A DNA stretch of 23,633 nt from Candidatus Kuenenbacteria bacterium GW2011_GWA2_42_15. GTDB lineage: Bacteria; Patescibacteriota; Patescibacteriia; UBA2196; GWA2-42-15. Positions 12,417-20,058 of the stretch are shown here, one piece after another. Both the position numbers and the translations under genes were made by a program. The notes beneath the pieces are model-generated. The model was given only the letters and a program-made list of their open reading frames with translations. It was not told where the DNA came from and ran no database searches. Every line of letters starts with the position of its first letter. The stretch's first letter is position 1. The stretch covers positions 1-23,633 of the forward strand of contig LCCW01000005.1 in the NCBI GenBank assembly GCA_000998185.1, given 5' to 3'.

Positions 12417-14237
12417 ATGGGAAAAAATGAAATTGCCATAAAGATCGGGGGCGAAGCGGGTTTTGGAATAAAAGCCGCTGGTTTGATTTTGGGTAAGGCG
12501 ATTTTTAAAAGCGGCGCCGGTGTTTTCGGTTACAGCGAATATCCGTCGCTTATTCGCGGCGGGCATAATACCTATCAGATGAATGTAGCTGCGGGAGCCG
12601 TTGCCTCAGCGACAATGGGGGTTGATATTTTGGTGGCGCTGGATAAAAAGACGGTGGATTTAGACAAAGATTATGTGACAGATGGGGGGATACTAATTTA
12701 TGACGGGGATTTGGCAGGAATTAATTTGAAGCATGCAGAAGCGATTGATGTACCATTGGTCGAGTTGTCTGAAAAAGCTGGTGGGATAATTGCTAGAAAC
12801 ATGGCAGCGCTTGGCGCGGCAATGTATCTGATCGGTCTGGGATTAAATAAAATATTAGACGAAGTAGCGGTTGCTTTCAGAGATAAGGGCCAGGAAACGA
12901 TGGCGATGAACAAAACGGCGGTGGAGCTGGGCTATAATTATCTTAAGAATAAAAAGACAAAGCCGCGGTTTAATATCAATGAATGGAATTTGGAGAATAA
13001 AAAAAGCGAGCGAGACGAGATTATGACGGCCAATGAGGCGGCAGCGACTGGAATGATCTGGGCCGGGTGCAAGTTCTACGCGGCTTATCCAATGACGCCG
13101 GCCACCTCAATAATGCATGTTTTGGCTGAAAAACAAAGAGAGGCTAATTTGGTTGTGCATCAAACAGAGGATGAAATTTCCGCGATTGGAGCGGCAATCG
13201 GAGCGGCAACGGCGGGAGTCCGGGCCGCGACCGGCACATCGGGCGGTGGATTTTCTTTAATGACAGAATATTTGGGATTGGCGGCAATTACGGAAACGCC
13301 ACTGGTAGTGATTGAAGCGCAGAGAACCGGGCCGGCAACCGGGCTACCAACCTGGACGGAACAGAGTGATTTGAAATTCATTATCAATGCTTCGCACGGA
13401 GAATTCCCAAGAATTGTCATCGCGCCGGGAGACGCCAGCGAAGCCATGGAGATGATACAACGGGCGTTTGGCTTGGCAGAGGTATGGCAGTTGCCGGTAA
13501 TTTTTATTTTAGACAAATATTTATCTGAATCAGATTTTACGGTATCAGACCGGGAGCGTAAAAAACAGGAGATAAAAAGAGTTGGTTTTGTGAGTGATAA
13601 AGAATTGGCGTCATTGAGAAATTACAAACGATATAAGATTACCAACTCGGGAGCGTCCGAGAGGTCAGTGCCTGGTCAAAAGCACGGATTGGCGGTTTTT
13701 AATTCCGACGATCATGATGAATGCGGCTTTTCTTCTGATGAAAGCGTTAACCGGAAAAAGATGATGGATAAAAGATTTGCCAAAGTAAAATTGATAGCGA
13801 GTGAATTGCCAGAGCCGATTATGTACGGTCCCAAAGAAGCAGAGCTAACCATTATCGGCTGGGGATCGGTCAAAGGGGTTGTTTTAGACGCCATGCAAGA
13901 AATCAAGAAATCAAGCTCGCCAATTTCCGAGATGGGTTATTTACGGAAAGAGCAGACGGGTCAGCCCAAGGCTGAAAATCAAGAAAATAGAGATAATAAG
14001 GAGGTCAGCTTTTTACATTTGAGTTATATCTGGCCATTCCCAAAAAAGAGAGTGCAGGCGATTTTGAACAAAGCAAAAAACATTTTATTAATAGAAAATA
14101 ACAAAACTGGCCAGCTGGGTGAACTGGTGCGCCAAGAGACCGGCGTTGAGATTAAAAATAAATTTTTGAAATATGATGGCCGGCCGTTTTTCAGGGAAGA
14201 GATTGTTGGTAAAATTAACGAATTAATGGGTCAGTAA
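12417..14237 (+). CDS. korA: 2-oxoacid:ferredoxin oxidoreductase, alpha subunit (gamma-alpha fusion)
   Basis: This 606-residue subunit belongs to the enzyme that converts 2-oxoacids plus CoA to acyl-CoA and CO2 and reduces ferredoxin. It is oxygen-sensitive, reversible and cytoplasmic. The N-terminal gamma domain (about 1-190) has IKIGGEAGFGIKAAGLILG and YSEYPSLIRGGHNTYQ. The alpha domain follows (MTANEAAATGMIWAGCKFYAAYPMTP, about 202-228; TGTSGGGFSLMTEYLGLA; PTWTEQSDLKF) and ends with SFLHLSYIWPFP and the C-terminal domain. This matches the KorA-type fusion. The physiological substrate (2-oxoglutarate, pyruvate or other) cannot be assigned. Between IGWGSVKG and SFLHLSY there is a low-complexity insert of about 30 residues, and its first 34 nt match the dispersed intergenic repeat. 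The beta subunit gene follows 6 nt later. Confidence 0.92.
   Translation: MGKNEIAIKIGGEAGFGIKAAGLILGKAIFKSGAGVFGYSEYPSLIRGGHNTYQMNVAAGAVASATMGVDILVALDKKTVDLDKDYVTDGGILIYDGDLAGINLKHAEAIDVPLVELSEKAGGIIARNMAALGAAMYLIGLGLNKILDEVAVAFRDKGQETMAMNKTAVELGYNYLKNKKTKPRFNINEWNLENKKSERDEIMTANEAAATGMIWAGCKFYAAYPMTPATSIMHVLAEKQREANLVVHQTEDEISAIGAAIGAATAGVRAATGTSGGGFSLMTEYLGLAAITETPLVVIEAQRTGPATGLPTWTEQSDLKFIINASHGEFPRIVIAPGDASEAMEMIQRAFGLAEVWQLPVIFILDKYLSESDFTVSDRERKKQEIKRVGFVSDKELASLRNYKRYKITNSGASERSVPGQKHGLAVFNSDDHDECGFSSDESVNRKKMMDKRFAKVKLIASELPEPIMYGPKEAELTIIGWGSVKGVVLDAMQEIKKSSSPISEMGYLRKEQTGQPKAENQENRDNKEVSFLHLSYIWPFPKKRVQAILNKAKNILLIENNKTGQLGELVRQETGVEIKNKFLKYDGRPFFREEIVGKINELMGQ
13895..13928 (+). 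repeat. Fragment of the dispersed intergenic repeat inside korA
   Basis: These 34 nt match 16482-16515 at 31 positions and 15143-15176 less closely. The shared core includes AATCAAGAAATCAAG and CGCCAATT. It is translated in frame as part of the poorly conserved insert of the alpha subunit. Confidence 0.75.
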
Positions 14238-14243
14238 ATTTTT

Positions 14244-15095
14244 ATGGAAAAGATGGGAGCGGAAAAATTCAATACGGATTTTTTGCCGACCTGGTGCCCT
14301 GGTTGCGGCAATTATGGGATTTGGCAGGCATTGAAGCAGGCGTTTTTAGAGTTGAGTTTGGAGCCGCACCAGCTGTTTCTAGTTTATGATATTGGCTGTT
14401 TTGGCAATGGAGCAAATTTTATCAAAACTTATGTGTTTCATTCGTTACACGGTCGGACATTGCCAGTGGCGCTTGGCGCTAAAATCGGGAATAAAGATTT
14501 GACGGTGATTGCCTTGGCCGGCGATGGCGGAGCTTATGGCGAGGGAGTGCAACATCTTTTGCACACGGCTAGATATAACATTGACATCACATTTTTGGTG
14601 GCAAACAATCAACGGTTCAGTTTGACTGCCGGACAGGCATCGCCGACGACAAAAGAAGGTACAATAACCAAGACAACGCCGTTCGGTGAGATAAAAAAAC
14701 CCATTAACCCGCTGGTCTTGTCTTTGGAAGCGGGAGCGAGTTTTGTGGCGCGGGGCTTTAGCGGTGAACCCGAACATTTAAAACAAATAATTAAAGAAGC
14801 CATCATTCATAAAGGGTTTGCGCATGTTGATATACTACAGCCCTGCGTTTCTTTTAATAAAGAGAATACTTATGAGTGGTACAGAAATGTGATTTATAAA
14901 CTGGAAGAACACAGGTACGCGCCACATAACCAGGAGAGGGCTTTAGACAAGGCCAGAGAATTTGAGCTTCAAGGGAAGCTGCCAATCGGGGTTTTGTATA
15001 AGGGGGCAAGAGAGACTTATGAAGATAAAATACCGCAGTTGGAAGGCGAGAGTTTGGCGAAAAGGGGATTGAAAGGAATAGGGGTGTTGGCGTAG
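14244..15095 (+). CDS. korB: 2-oxoacid:ferredoxin oxidoreductase, beta subunit
   Basis: This 283-residue thiamine-pyrophosphate-binding partner of the preceding alpha subunit begins with FLPTWCPGCGNYGIW, whose two Cys are part of the Fe-S ligand set in this family. It continues with VYDIGCFGNGANFI and HGRTLPVALGAKIGN. The TPP/Mg2+ motif follows as ALAGDGGAYGEGVQHLLHTARYNIDITFLVANNQ, where GDG and the closing NNQ are as expected. TAGQASPTT and ILQPCVSFN complete the pattern, with the last Cys of the cluster in QPC. Length is normal for KorB. No separate ferredoxin-like (delta) subunit is encoded nearby, so electrons must go to an external ferredoxin. No terminator is evident and repeat-rich DNA follows. 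Confidence 0.93.
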   Translation: MEKMGAEKFNTDFLPTWCPGCGNYGIWQALKQAFLELSLEPHQLFLVYDIGCFGNGANFIKTYVFHSLHGRTLPVALGAKIGNKDLTVIALAGDGGAYGEGVQHLLHTARYNIDITFLVANNQRFSLTAGQASPTTKEGTITKTTPFGEIKKPINPLVLSLEAGASFVARGFSGEPEHLKQIIKEAIIHKGFAHVDILQPCVSFNKENTYEWYRNVIYKLEEHRYAPHNQERALDKAREFELQGKLPIGVLYKGARETYEDKIPQLEGESLAKRGLKGIGVLA

Positions 15096-15132
15096 AAACA
15101 AAAAAACAAGAAAACATACGGCCTCACGGCCT

Positions 15133-15280
15133 AAACAAGAAAGCAAGCAATCAAGAAAACAAGTTTGCCAACTACCAAAATAGATTATTCCGGTGATTGG
15201 AAGGCGCCTGCCTGCCGCCTGCCTGCCGCCTGCCTGTCCGGTAGGCAGGGCGAGGCAGGGATCGCCCCAAGGGCGAAAAT
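15133..15280 (+). repeat. Dispersed intergenic repeat, copy A
   Basis: The order is AAACAAGAAAGCAAGC, TACCAAAATAGATTATTCC, TGGAAGGCGCCTGCC, then a GC-rich hairpin of GCCTGCCTGCCG-type units against GGTAGGCAGGGCGAGG, and GATCGCCC-CAAGGGCGAAAAT. Copy B at 16471-16637 has the same order. The two copies lie just upstream of the ATPase and permease genes respectively. Between copy A and the ATPase gene lies only the partial palindrome at 15315-15366 and undistinguished AT-rich leader. Confidence 0.9.
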
Positions 15281-15314
15281 AGAGGGAAGGATAGAATGGA
15301 CTGCGCCGTGCGAT

Positions 15315-15366
15315 TGTCATTCCCGCCTTTGATCAAAGTTGAGGGCAGGCTCTGGCGGGAATCTAG
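15315..15366. repeat. REP-like palindrome related to 4151-4274
   Basis: GTCATTCCCGCC (15316-15327) and GGCGGGAATC (15354-15363) form an inverted repeat around 26 nt. The sequence matches the right arm of the 4151-4274 element in opposite orientation (GATTCCCGCC...GGGAATGAC). Confidence 0.65.
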
Positions 15367-15539
15367 TAAAAAAGAAAGATAAAAGAATTAATAATTAGAT
15401 GAAGCAGGTTTAAACTTTGAGGTCTAGATTATCCCCCTTTGGGCGATCTCGCGCCAAGAGACAAAGTTGAACCAGCGGAAGAATTCAATAACTGGCAAAA
15501 TTGCGTTAATTGATAGTTAATTAAAAAATATTTAAGTTT

Positions 15540-16463
15540 ATGATTGAGGTAAAAAGTCTTTCTAAAAATTTTGGAGAAAACAAGGTATTGGAGGATATTT
15601 CTTTTGAGATAAATAAGGGTGAGATTGTGGGGCTTTTGGGGCCGAACGGAGCGGGGAAAACAACAGCCATGAGAATCTTGACCGGTTTTTTATTGGCTGA
15701 CAAAGGCGAGGTTGTTATAGCCGGTAATGATATGAGCAAGGACAAGGAGGCGCTTTTGGCAAAGCAGAAAATTGGATATTTACCTGAAAACAACCCGTTG
15801 TATCCGGAAATGTTAGTCAAGGAATATTTGGGCACGATGGTTGATTTTAAAATTAAAGATAAGAATAAAAAGCAAGCAGCGATCAAAAGAGCGGTAACAA
15901 AGACCGGGGTAAAAGAGGTTTTTTACAAACAGATAGCTGACTTGTCAAAGGGTTTTAAGCAAAGGGTCGGTTTGGCAGCCAGTATTTTGGGGGAACCGGA
16001 AATTTTAATATTAGACGAGCCGACGGAGGGGTTGGATCCAAACCAACGGGTGGATATCAGAAATTTAATAAAAAATTTGGGACAAGAAAAAACAGTCATT
16101 ATTTCATCGCATGTTTTGGCTGAAATAGAAAACACCTGTGAGAGGGTGATAATTTTAAATAAGGGCAAAATAGTGGCTGACGGGGCGACGAGAGAAATAA
16201 TCGAGGGGACGCAGAGTAAAAAGAGGTTATTTTTGGAGATTGAAGGCAGGGGTATTGAAGAGAATATCAGGCAGATAGCTGATCAGCAAAATATAAAAAC
16301 ATTAAAGCCAGAAAACCATAAAACGAAGATTGTTTTGGAAATAGAAAAGGAGTTGCGGCCGGAAATTTCAAGAATGGCGCGAGCGAATGATTGGATTATT
16401 TGGGAGATGCGCCAAAAAGAGGTGAGTTTAGAGGATGTGTTTAGGGAGTTGACTAAAGAATAG
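15540..16463 (+). CDS. ABC transporter ATP-binding protein, GldA-like
   Basis: This 307-residue nucleotide-binding subunit has Walker A GPNGAGKTT (34-42), the GldA-typical IGYLPENNPLYPE in the Q-loop region (about 78-90), the signature LSKGFKQR (135-142), Walker B ILILDEP (155-161) with EGLDP D-loop, and switch His in SSHVL (191). The C-terminal third is the extra regulatory-type domain found in GldA/NatA-like ATPases. It should energise the fused permease encoded 200 nt downstream. The leader has no Shine-Dalgarno sequence. The gene is separated from the permease by repeat copy B, but one transcript is likely as no terminator with a U-run is seen. Confidence 0.92.
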   Translation: MIEVKSLSKNFGENKVLEDISFEINKGEIVGLLGPNGAGKTTAMRILTGFLLADKGEVVIAGNDMSKDKEALLAKQKIGYLPENNPLYPEMLVKEYLGTMVDFKIKDKNKKQAAIKRAVTKTGVKEVFYKQIADLSKGFKQRVGLAASILGEPEILILDEPTEGLDPNQRVDIRNLIKNLGQEKTVIISSHVLAEIENTCERVIILNKGKIVADGATREIIEGTQSKKRLFLEIEGRGIEENIRQIADQQNIKTLKPENHKTKIVLEIEKELRPEISRMARANDWIIWEMRQKEVSLEDVFRELTKE

Positions 16464-16470
16464 AACACGA

Positions 16471-16637
16471 AAATCAAGAAAGCAAGCAATCAAGAAATCA
16501 AGCCCGCCAATTACCAAAATAGATTATTCCAGTGAGTGGAAGGCGCCTGCCTGCCGCCTGCCTGTCCGCCTGCCTGCCGGTAGGCAGGGTAGGCAGGGTA
16601 GGCAGGGCGAGGCAGGGATCGCCCTAAGGGCGAAAAT
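16471..16637 (+). repeat. Dispersed intergenic repeat, copy B
   Basis: This copy has the same module order as 15133-15280, from AATCAAGAAAGCAAGC to CTAAGGGCGAAAAT. The hairpin is longer, with three left-hand CCTGCCTG-type units and a right arm with three GTAGGCAGG units, compared with fewer in copy A. Both arms are expanded, so the helix is preserved. The hairpin could stall or partly terminate transcription between the ATPase and permease genes. Confidence 0.9.
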
Positions 16638-16660
16638 TAAGGAATAAGAAAATTAATTTT

Positions 16661-18892
16661 ATGCGTAATATTTGGATCATCGCAAAAAAAGAATTACGGG
16701 GTTATTTTACCCAGCCAACGGCTTATATTTTGATGACGGTTTTTTTGGCGCTGTCATACTTTTTTTATTTTCAACAAATTGCCGTGACAGGCGAGGCGGG
16801 ACTGCGACCGCTTTTTTCTTTGCTGCCGTGGCTTTTGATGTTTTTTATACCGGCGATAACGATGGGGCTATTGGCTAAAGAGAAAGACGGTGGCACGATG
16901 GAGGCTTTGGCGACAAAACCGGTCAGCAGCGGTCAGATTTTAACGGGAAAATTTTTGGGAGCGATGATTTTTTGTTTGGCAACGGTTTTGATAACCTTAA
17001 CAATCCCAATTTCTTTGTCCGGGTTCGGTGATTTTGATTTGGGAGCGATTACTGGACAGTATCTGGGCTCGTTGTTTTTAATCGGTTCGTTTTTGGTAAT
17101 CGGCCTTTGGGCTTCGGCTATCACCAAAAATCAAATCGTGGCTTTTGTAATCGGGCTGACGGTGAATTTCGGTTTGGTTTTGGTCGGCTTGGAAATAGTG
17201 ACCTTATCGTTACCGTATCCGGTGGATAATATTTTTCAGAAGATCAGCGTTTTTGATCATTTTTACAATATGACGCGGGGGGTGATAGACGCGCGGGACA
17301 TAATTTATTTTTTTGGCTTGATGGCGATTTTTGGAGCGCTGGCCAGTTTTTCATTGACGAAATCAAGGGGCGGAAGAGCGGCCAGATTATACGGAAAAGC
17401 GTTTTTGGTTTTGATAGCGGCGGCGATAGTTTTGGTTGGTATTAATTTGGCTGGAGATAGAATAAGGGGCAGGATTGATTTGACCGAGGGACAGAGATAC
17501 ACCTTATCGCCGGCAACCAAAGAAATTTTTGCTGGTTTGGAGAAGGAGATAGAAATACATTTTTTTGTTTCCAAACAAATACCAACGCAACTGTCATTGC
17601 AAGCGCAGGAAGTAAAAGACTTGTTAAATGATTATCGTTTGGCCGGGCAAGGGAAAGTGGTTTTGCGTGTTTATTATCCCGATGTCAACGCCAGCGCCGA
17701 GACAATAGCGCAAGAATACAATATTCCGGCCGTGCAGTTTAATGTGGTGGCCAAGGATGAATTGAGCGTGAAAAAAGGCTATCTGGGCTTGGCGATTCAA
17801 AGCGGTATTGGTCAAGATAAAAAAATGGAGACGATTCCTTTCGCGGATAATTTAAATAATTTGGAATATAAGATTTCCAGCTTTATTTTGGGGATGACCA
17901 AGACCGAAAAGAAAAAAATAGGCTGGCTGTCCGGGCACGGCGAGAAAAACTTATATCAAGATTTTGGTTATTTAAACGATGAAGCCGGCAAGCAGTATGA
18001 GTTGACGGAAATTATTTTAAAAAGCGAGGAAGACAAGAAAATAAAATATAATGATGTGCCGAGCGACCTTGCCGCGCTGGTTATTGCCGGTCCGACGGAA
18101 AAATTGACACCGGAGGAGATATTAAAAATCAACGGTTATTTAAAAAATGGCGGGAGCGCTTTTATTATGAATAAAACAATTGAGACCAACCCGGCATCTT
18201 TAACAGCCACTTCCACGGCAAGCAATTTAAATGTTTTGCTTGCGGAATGGGGCGTAGAGGTGAAAAATGATTTGTTGTATGACCTGAAGTCTCACGATAC
18301 GGTTTCGGTTGGCGGAGGAATAGTAAATTACCTATTGCCTTATCCGCTATGGGTGAGGGCGCTTGCGGCAAGCGAGGTCGGCTGGCTCAATAATATTCAG
18401 TCTATTATTTTACCTTGGACAGCATCGGTGGAAGAAAAACAGAATAAGTTGCCAGCGGGTGCCAAGACAAAAGATATTTTTACAACTTCTGACGCGGCTG
18501 GAACAATGGAAGGCGCGTTTGATTTAGATCCACAGCAGAATTGGTCGGCGGCTAATTTGACCAAGAAAAAAGTGATAGTGTCAGTGGAGACTGACAACAC
18601 CAGAATTTTAGTGGTTGGCAACGCGGAGTTCGTCACAGCCAGCTTCGCGCTCAGTAATCAAAGTAACGCGGTCATGTTTATCAACGGTCTAGACTGGTTG
18701 GCGCAAGATGATGTTTTATCAGCGATTCGCGCCAAGAATTTGACCAAAGCGCCGTTGTTGTTTAAGAGTGAAACACAAAAGAAAGCGATTAAATATTTTA
18801 ATGTGATTGGCGTGCCATTACTGGTGATCTTGGCTGGGGTGGCGGTGTTGTATCGGAGGAGGAGAATTATGAGGAGGGTTTGGGAAGAATAG
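16661..18892 (+). CDS. Fused ABC permease and auxiliary substrate-domain protein (GldF-GldG fusion)
   Basis: This 743-residue membrane protein joins two parts usually encoded separately. Residues 1-235 are an ABC-2 permease with six predicted helices (about 22-40, 53-72, 99-118, 133-152, 158-181, 213-231) and the typical EKDGGTMEALATKPVS motif after helix 2. A further helix (about 246-264) leads into a GldG-type auxiliary domain (about 270-700) with EGQRYTLSPATKEIF, EIEIHFFVSKQ, IGWLSGHGEK and a late AALVIAGPTEKL block. A final helix (about 712-733) is followed by a basic tail. In Bacteroidetes GldAFG is linked to gliding and secretion, but related systems occur widely with unknown cargo. The ATPase partner is the upstream gene. 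It ends in TAG before a bidirectional terminator. Confidence 0.9.
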   Translation: MRNIWIIAKKELRGYFTQPTAYILMTVFLALSYFFYFQQIAVTGEAGLRPLFSLLPWLLMFFIPAITMGLLAKEKDGGTMEALATKPVSSGQILTGKFLGAMIFCLATVLITLTIPISLSGFGDFDLGAITGQYLGSLFLIGSFLVIGLWASAITKNQIVAFVIGLTVNFGLVLVGLEIVTLSLPYPVDNIFQKISVFDHFYNMTRGVIDARDIIYFFGLMAIFGALASFSLTKSRGGRAARLYGKAFLVLIAAAIVLVGINLAGDRIRGRIDLTEGQRYTLSPATKEIFAGLEKEIEIHFFVSKQIPTQLSLQAQEVKDLLNDYRLAGQGKVVLRVYYPDVNASAETIAQEYNIPAVQFNVVAKDELSVKKGYLGLAIQSGIGQDKKMETIPFADNLNNLEYKISSFILGMTKTEKKKIGWLSGHGEKNLYQDFGYLNDEAGKQYELTEIILKSEEDKKIKYNDVPSDLAALVIAGPTEKLTPEEILKINGYLKNGGSAFIMNKTIETNPASLTATSTASNLNVLLAEWGVEVKNDLLYDLKSHDTVSVGGGIVNYLLPYPLWVRALAASEVGWLNNIQSIILPWTASVEEKQNKLPAGAKTKDIFTTSDAAGTMEGAFDLDPQQNWSAANLTKKKVIVSVETDNTRILVVGNAEFVTASFALSNQSNAVMFINGLDWLAQDDVLSAIRAKNLTKAPLLFKSETQKKAIKYFNVIGVPLLVILAGVAVLYRRRRIMRRVWEE

Positions 18893-18917
18893 ATTTAGAA
18901 AATAAAAAAATAAGGAT

Positions 18918-18948
18918 AAAAAAATCCCGGCCGTGTCGGGATTTTTTT
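18918..18948. terminator. Bidirectional terminator
   Basis: AAAAAATCCCG and CGGGATTTTTTT form an 11-bp stem with loop GCCGTGT and T-runs on both strands. It lies between the convergent permease and hydrolase genes. Confidence 0.88.
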
Positions 18949-18971
18949 GAGTGGGATCAGTATATTTTAAT

Positions 18972-19556
18972 CTATTCTTCCGCCATTTCAATAATAGCAT
19001 CAAGGGCTCGTGGCAACTTTCTCGTGCCAGTAGAGCCGCTGAAGTGACTTTTGTTGTGCTCAACGACAATCTTTGACCCGAGCGTATTGGCAAAATCATC
19101 TTGATTGTCCGCTGGAACATACGGGTCGTTATCAGAAAAAATGGCCACACTTTTTTTCAAGTGAGTTTTTACTTTTTCAAGATTTAAAGGAGTCATAAGC
19201 CATTCCTTGGCAACACTGCGCACAACATCGTTGTCCTCAAGATTTGTCAGACATTTGAAAAAGCCGGCAACAAAAACAGCTCCACCAACCTTTGTATTTT
19301 TAGGAAGGGTCTCAAGATAACGGGCTATTGCCTGGCAGCCCATGCTATGGCCCACAAAGTAGGTTTGTTCATCCGGATTTCCCACGGCTTCTTTTAGTTT
19401 TAGCACCCAGTTATTTATTCTCGGCTCATCTGATTTTGGGAGTTGCGGTACAAAAACAGCGAAGCCTTGTGCTGCTAACTCTTTTTTTAGCCACGGAAAC
19501 CATCCCTTTTTTGGGTGGCCATCCCAGCCGTGAATTATGAAAATTCTTTTTCGCAT
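18972..19556 (-). CDS. RBBP9/YdeN-type alpha/beta hydrolase
   Basis: This 194-residue serine hydrolase-fold protein has an intact triad. IFIIHGWDGHPKKGW is the oxyanion strand, the nucleophile Ser lies in FVGHSMGCQA (about residue 71), Asp lies in FSDNDPYVP (about 142), and His lies in NKSHFSG. The short length and PKSDEPRINNW segment match the RBBP9/YdeN (DUF354-like 'serine hydrolase') group. Natural substrate is unknown. Its ATG is 15 nt upstream of the tRNA-Leu 3' region on the opposite side of transcription flow, meaning that the tRNA cluster reads into this gene on the same strand. It has no obvious promoter of its own and could be cotranscribed with the tRNAs. Confidence 0.88.
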   Translation of the reverse strand: MRKRIFIIHGWDGHPKKGWFPWLKKELAAQGFAVFVPQLPKSDEPRINNWVLKLKEAVGNPDEQTYFVGHSMGCQAIARYLETLPKNTKVGGAVFVAGFFKCLTNLEDNDVVRSVAKEWLMTPLNLEKVKTHLKKSVAIFSDNDPYVPADNQDDFANTLGSKIVVEHNKSHFSGSTGTRKLPRALDAIIEMAEE

Positions 19557-19573
19557 AGATTAGTGTGGGTCGG

Positions 19574-19655
19574 TGCCGCGAGAGGGAGTCGGACCCTCAT
19601 GACCGAAGTCGCAGGATTTTAAGTCCTGTGCGTCTACCAGTTCCGCCATCGCGGC
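19574..19655 (-). tRNA. tRNA-Leu (TAA), CCA not encoded
   Basis: The acceptor GCCGCGA/TCGCGGC pairs perfectly, with discriminator A followed by CCG, so CCA is not fully encoded. The anticodon stem CAGGA/TCCTG encloses CTTAAAA, giving TAA. The long variable arm (GACTTCGGTC) marks a class II tRNA. The T-loop is TCCGACT instead of TTCGACT, so position 55 is C, a second departure from the universal T in this window. The D-loop keeps its GG pair. Confidence 0.93.
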
Positions 19656-19669
19656 TTAGACATTGGCGG

Positions 19670-19692
19670 GCAGGGCTATCAGTTCCGCCGCC
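19670..19692 (-). pseudogene. Possible tRNA-Leu 5' fragment
   Basis: On the minus strand, GGCGGAACTGATAG resembles the tRNA-Leu 5' segment GGCGGAACTGGTAG found complete at 19574-19655 and 20059-20140. No anticodon arm or 3' half follows. It may be the remnant of a degraded tRNA-Leu copy. Confidence 0.35.
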
Positions 19693-19700
19693 TGAACAGT

Positions 19701-19745
19701 TGGAGTGGGTAGCGGGAATCGCACCCGCATCATTAGCTTGCCTGC
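19701..19745 (-). pseudogene. tRNA-Gly 3' half (tRNA remnant), CCA encoded
   Basis: Read on the minus strand, this gives an anticodon-arm 3' strand (CAAGCT), a T-arm GCGGG/CCCGC with loop TGCGATT, the acceptor 3' strand TACCCAC, discriminator T and CCA. It closely follows the 3' half of the tRNA-Gly at 1-75, including the same T-loop change T55 to G. Where the 5' half should be there is GGCAGGCAGG, like the dispersed-repeat hairpin. No GTGGGTA partner is found upstream. Confidence 0.6.
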
Positions 19746-19758
19746 CTGCCATCGCCTT

Positions 19759-19830
19759 AGCGGGTGAAGGGAGTCGAACCCTCATCCCAAGCTTGGAAGG
19801 CTTGCGCACTAACCGTTGTGCTACGCCCGC
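19759..19830 (-). tRNA. tRNA-Gly (TCC), CCA not encoded
   Basis: The acceptor GCGGGCG pairs with CACCCGC except for a C-A mismatch at 6-67. The anticodon stem CAAGC/GCTTG encloses CTTCCAA, giving TCC. The T-loop is the normal TTCGACT, and the D-loop has GG. Discriminator T is followed by AAGG, so CCA must be added by the CCA enzyme. Confidence 0.9.
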
Positions 19831-19873
19831 TTAGGCCGTGGCAGGCGGGGAAGGCTGATGCGATAACCGCTTT

Positions 19874-19909
19874 AAGGTGATATCATTACCTTAAAACTAC
19901 AATACCCGC
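19874..19909 (-). pseudogene. tRNA-Gly-like 5' half
   Basis: On the minus strand, GCGGGTATTGTAG, a GG-containing D-loop and ATCACCTT form the 5' half of a tRNA-Gly-like gene. The sequence after the anticodon-stem 5' strand (AAAGCGGTTATC) does not complete the stem, and no T-arm follows. Its acceptor strand would pair at 6 of 7 positions with the 3' half at 19701-19745, but the anticodon-arm strands are not complementary. Confidence 0.45.
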
Positions 19910-20058
19910 ATTAATAATTACTAAATTAAATTTTTAAACCAGCAAAGTCTCTGCTGAAGCCATATTAATAAAAATGATTTGTTAGGTAAAATAATTTACC
20001 GGATGGGAGACTCGGTCCCACTATTCAACGGGGCAAAAACTCTCCAAGGATTGTTATT
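19910..20058. other. Spacer between tRNA remnants and tRNA-Leu (TAG)
   Basis: AT-rich DNA with one hairpin-forming segment (TGGGAGACTCGGTCCCA, about 20004-20020) that resembles a distorted T-arm. No complete tRNA, ORF or promoter is seen. Confidence 0.4.

Noticed and set aside
15180..15260. CRISPR array suggested by repeated GCCTGCC units
   Set aside because: The units are adjacent without unique spacers and form a self-complementary hairpin; no cas gene is present.
19565..19834. ORFs across the tRNA cluster on both strands
   Set aside because: They translate tRNA genes and remnants.
19701..19909. A split or intron-containing tRNA-Gly spanning tRNA-Gly(TCC)
   Set aside because: Acceptor strands pair at 6 of 7 positions but the anticodon-arm strands do not; fragments of separate tRNA copies are simpler.
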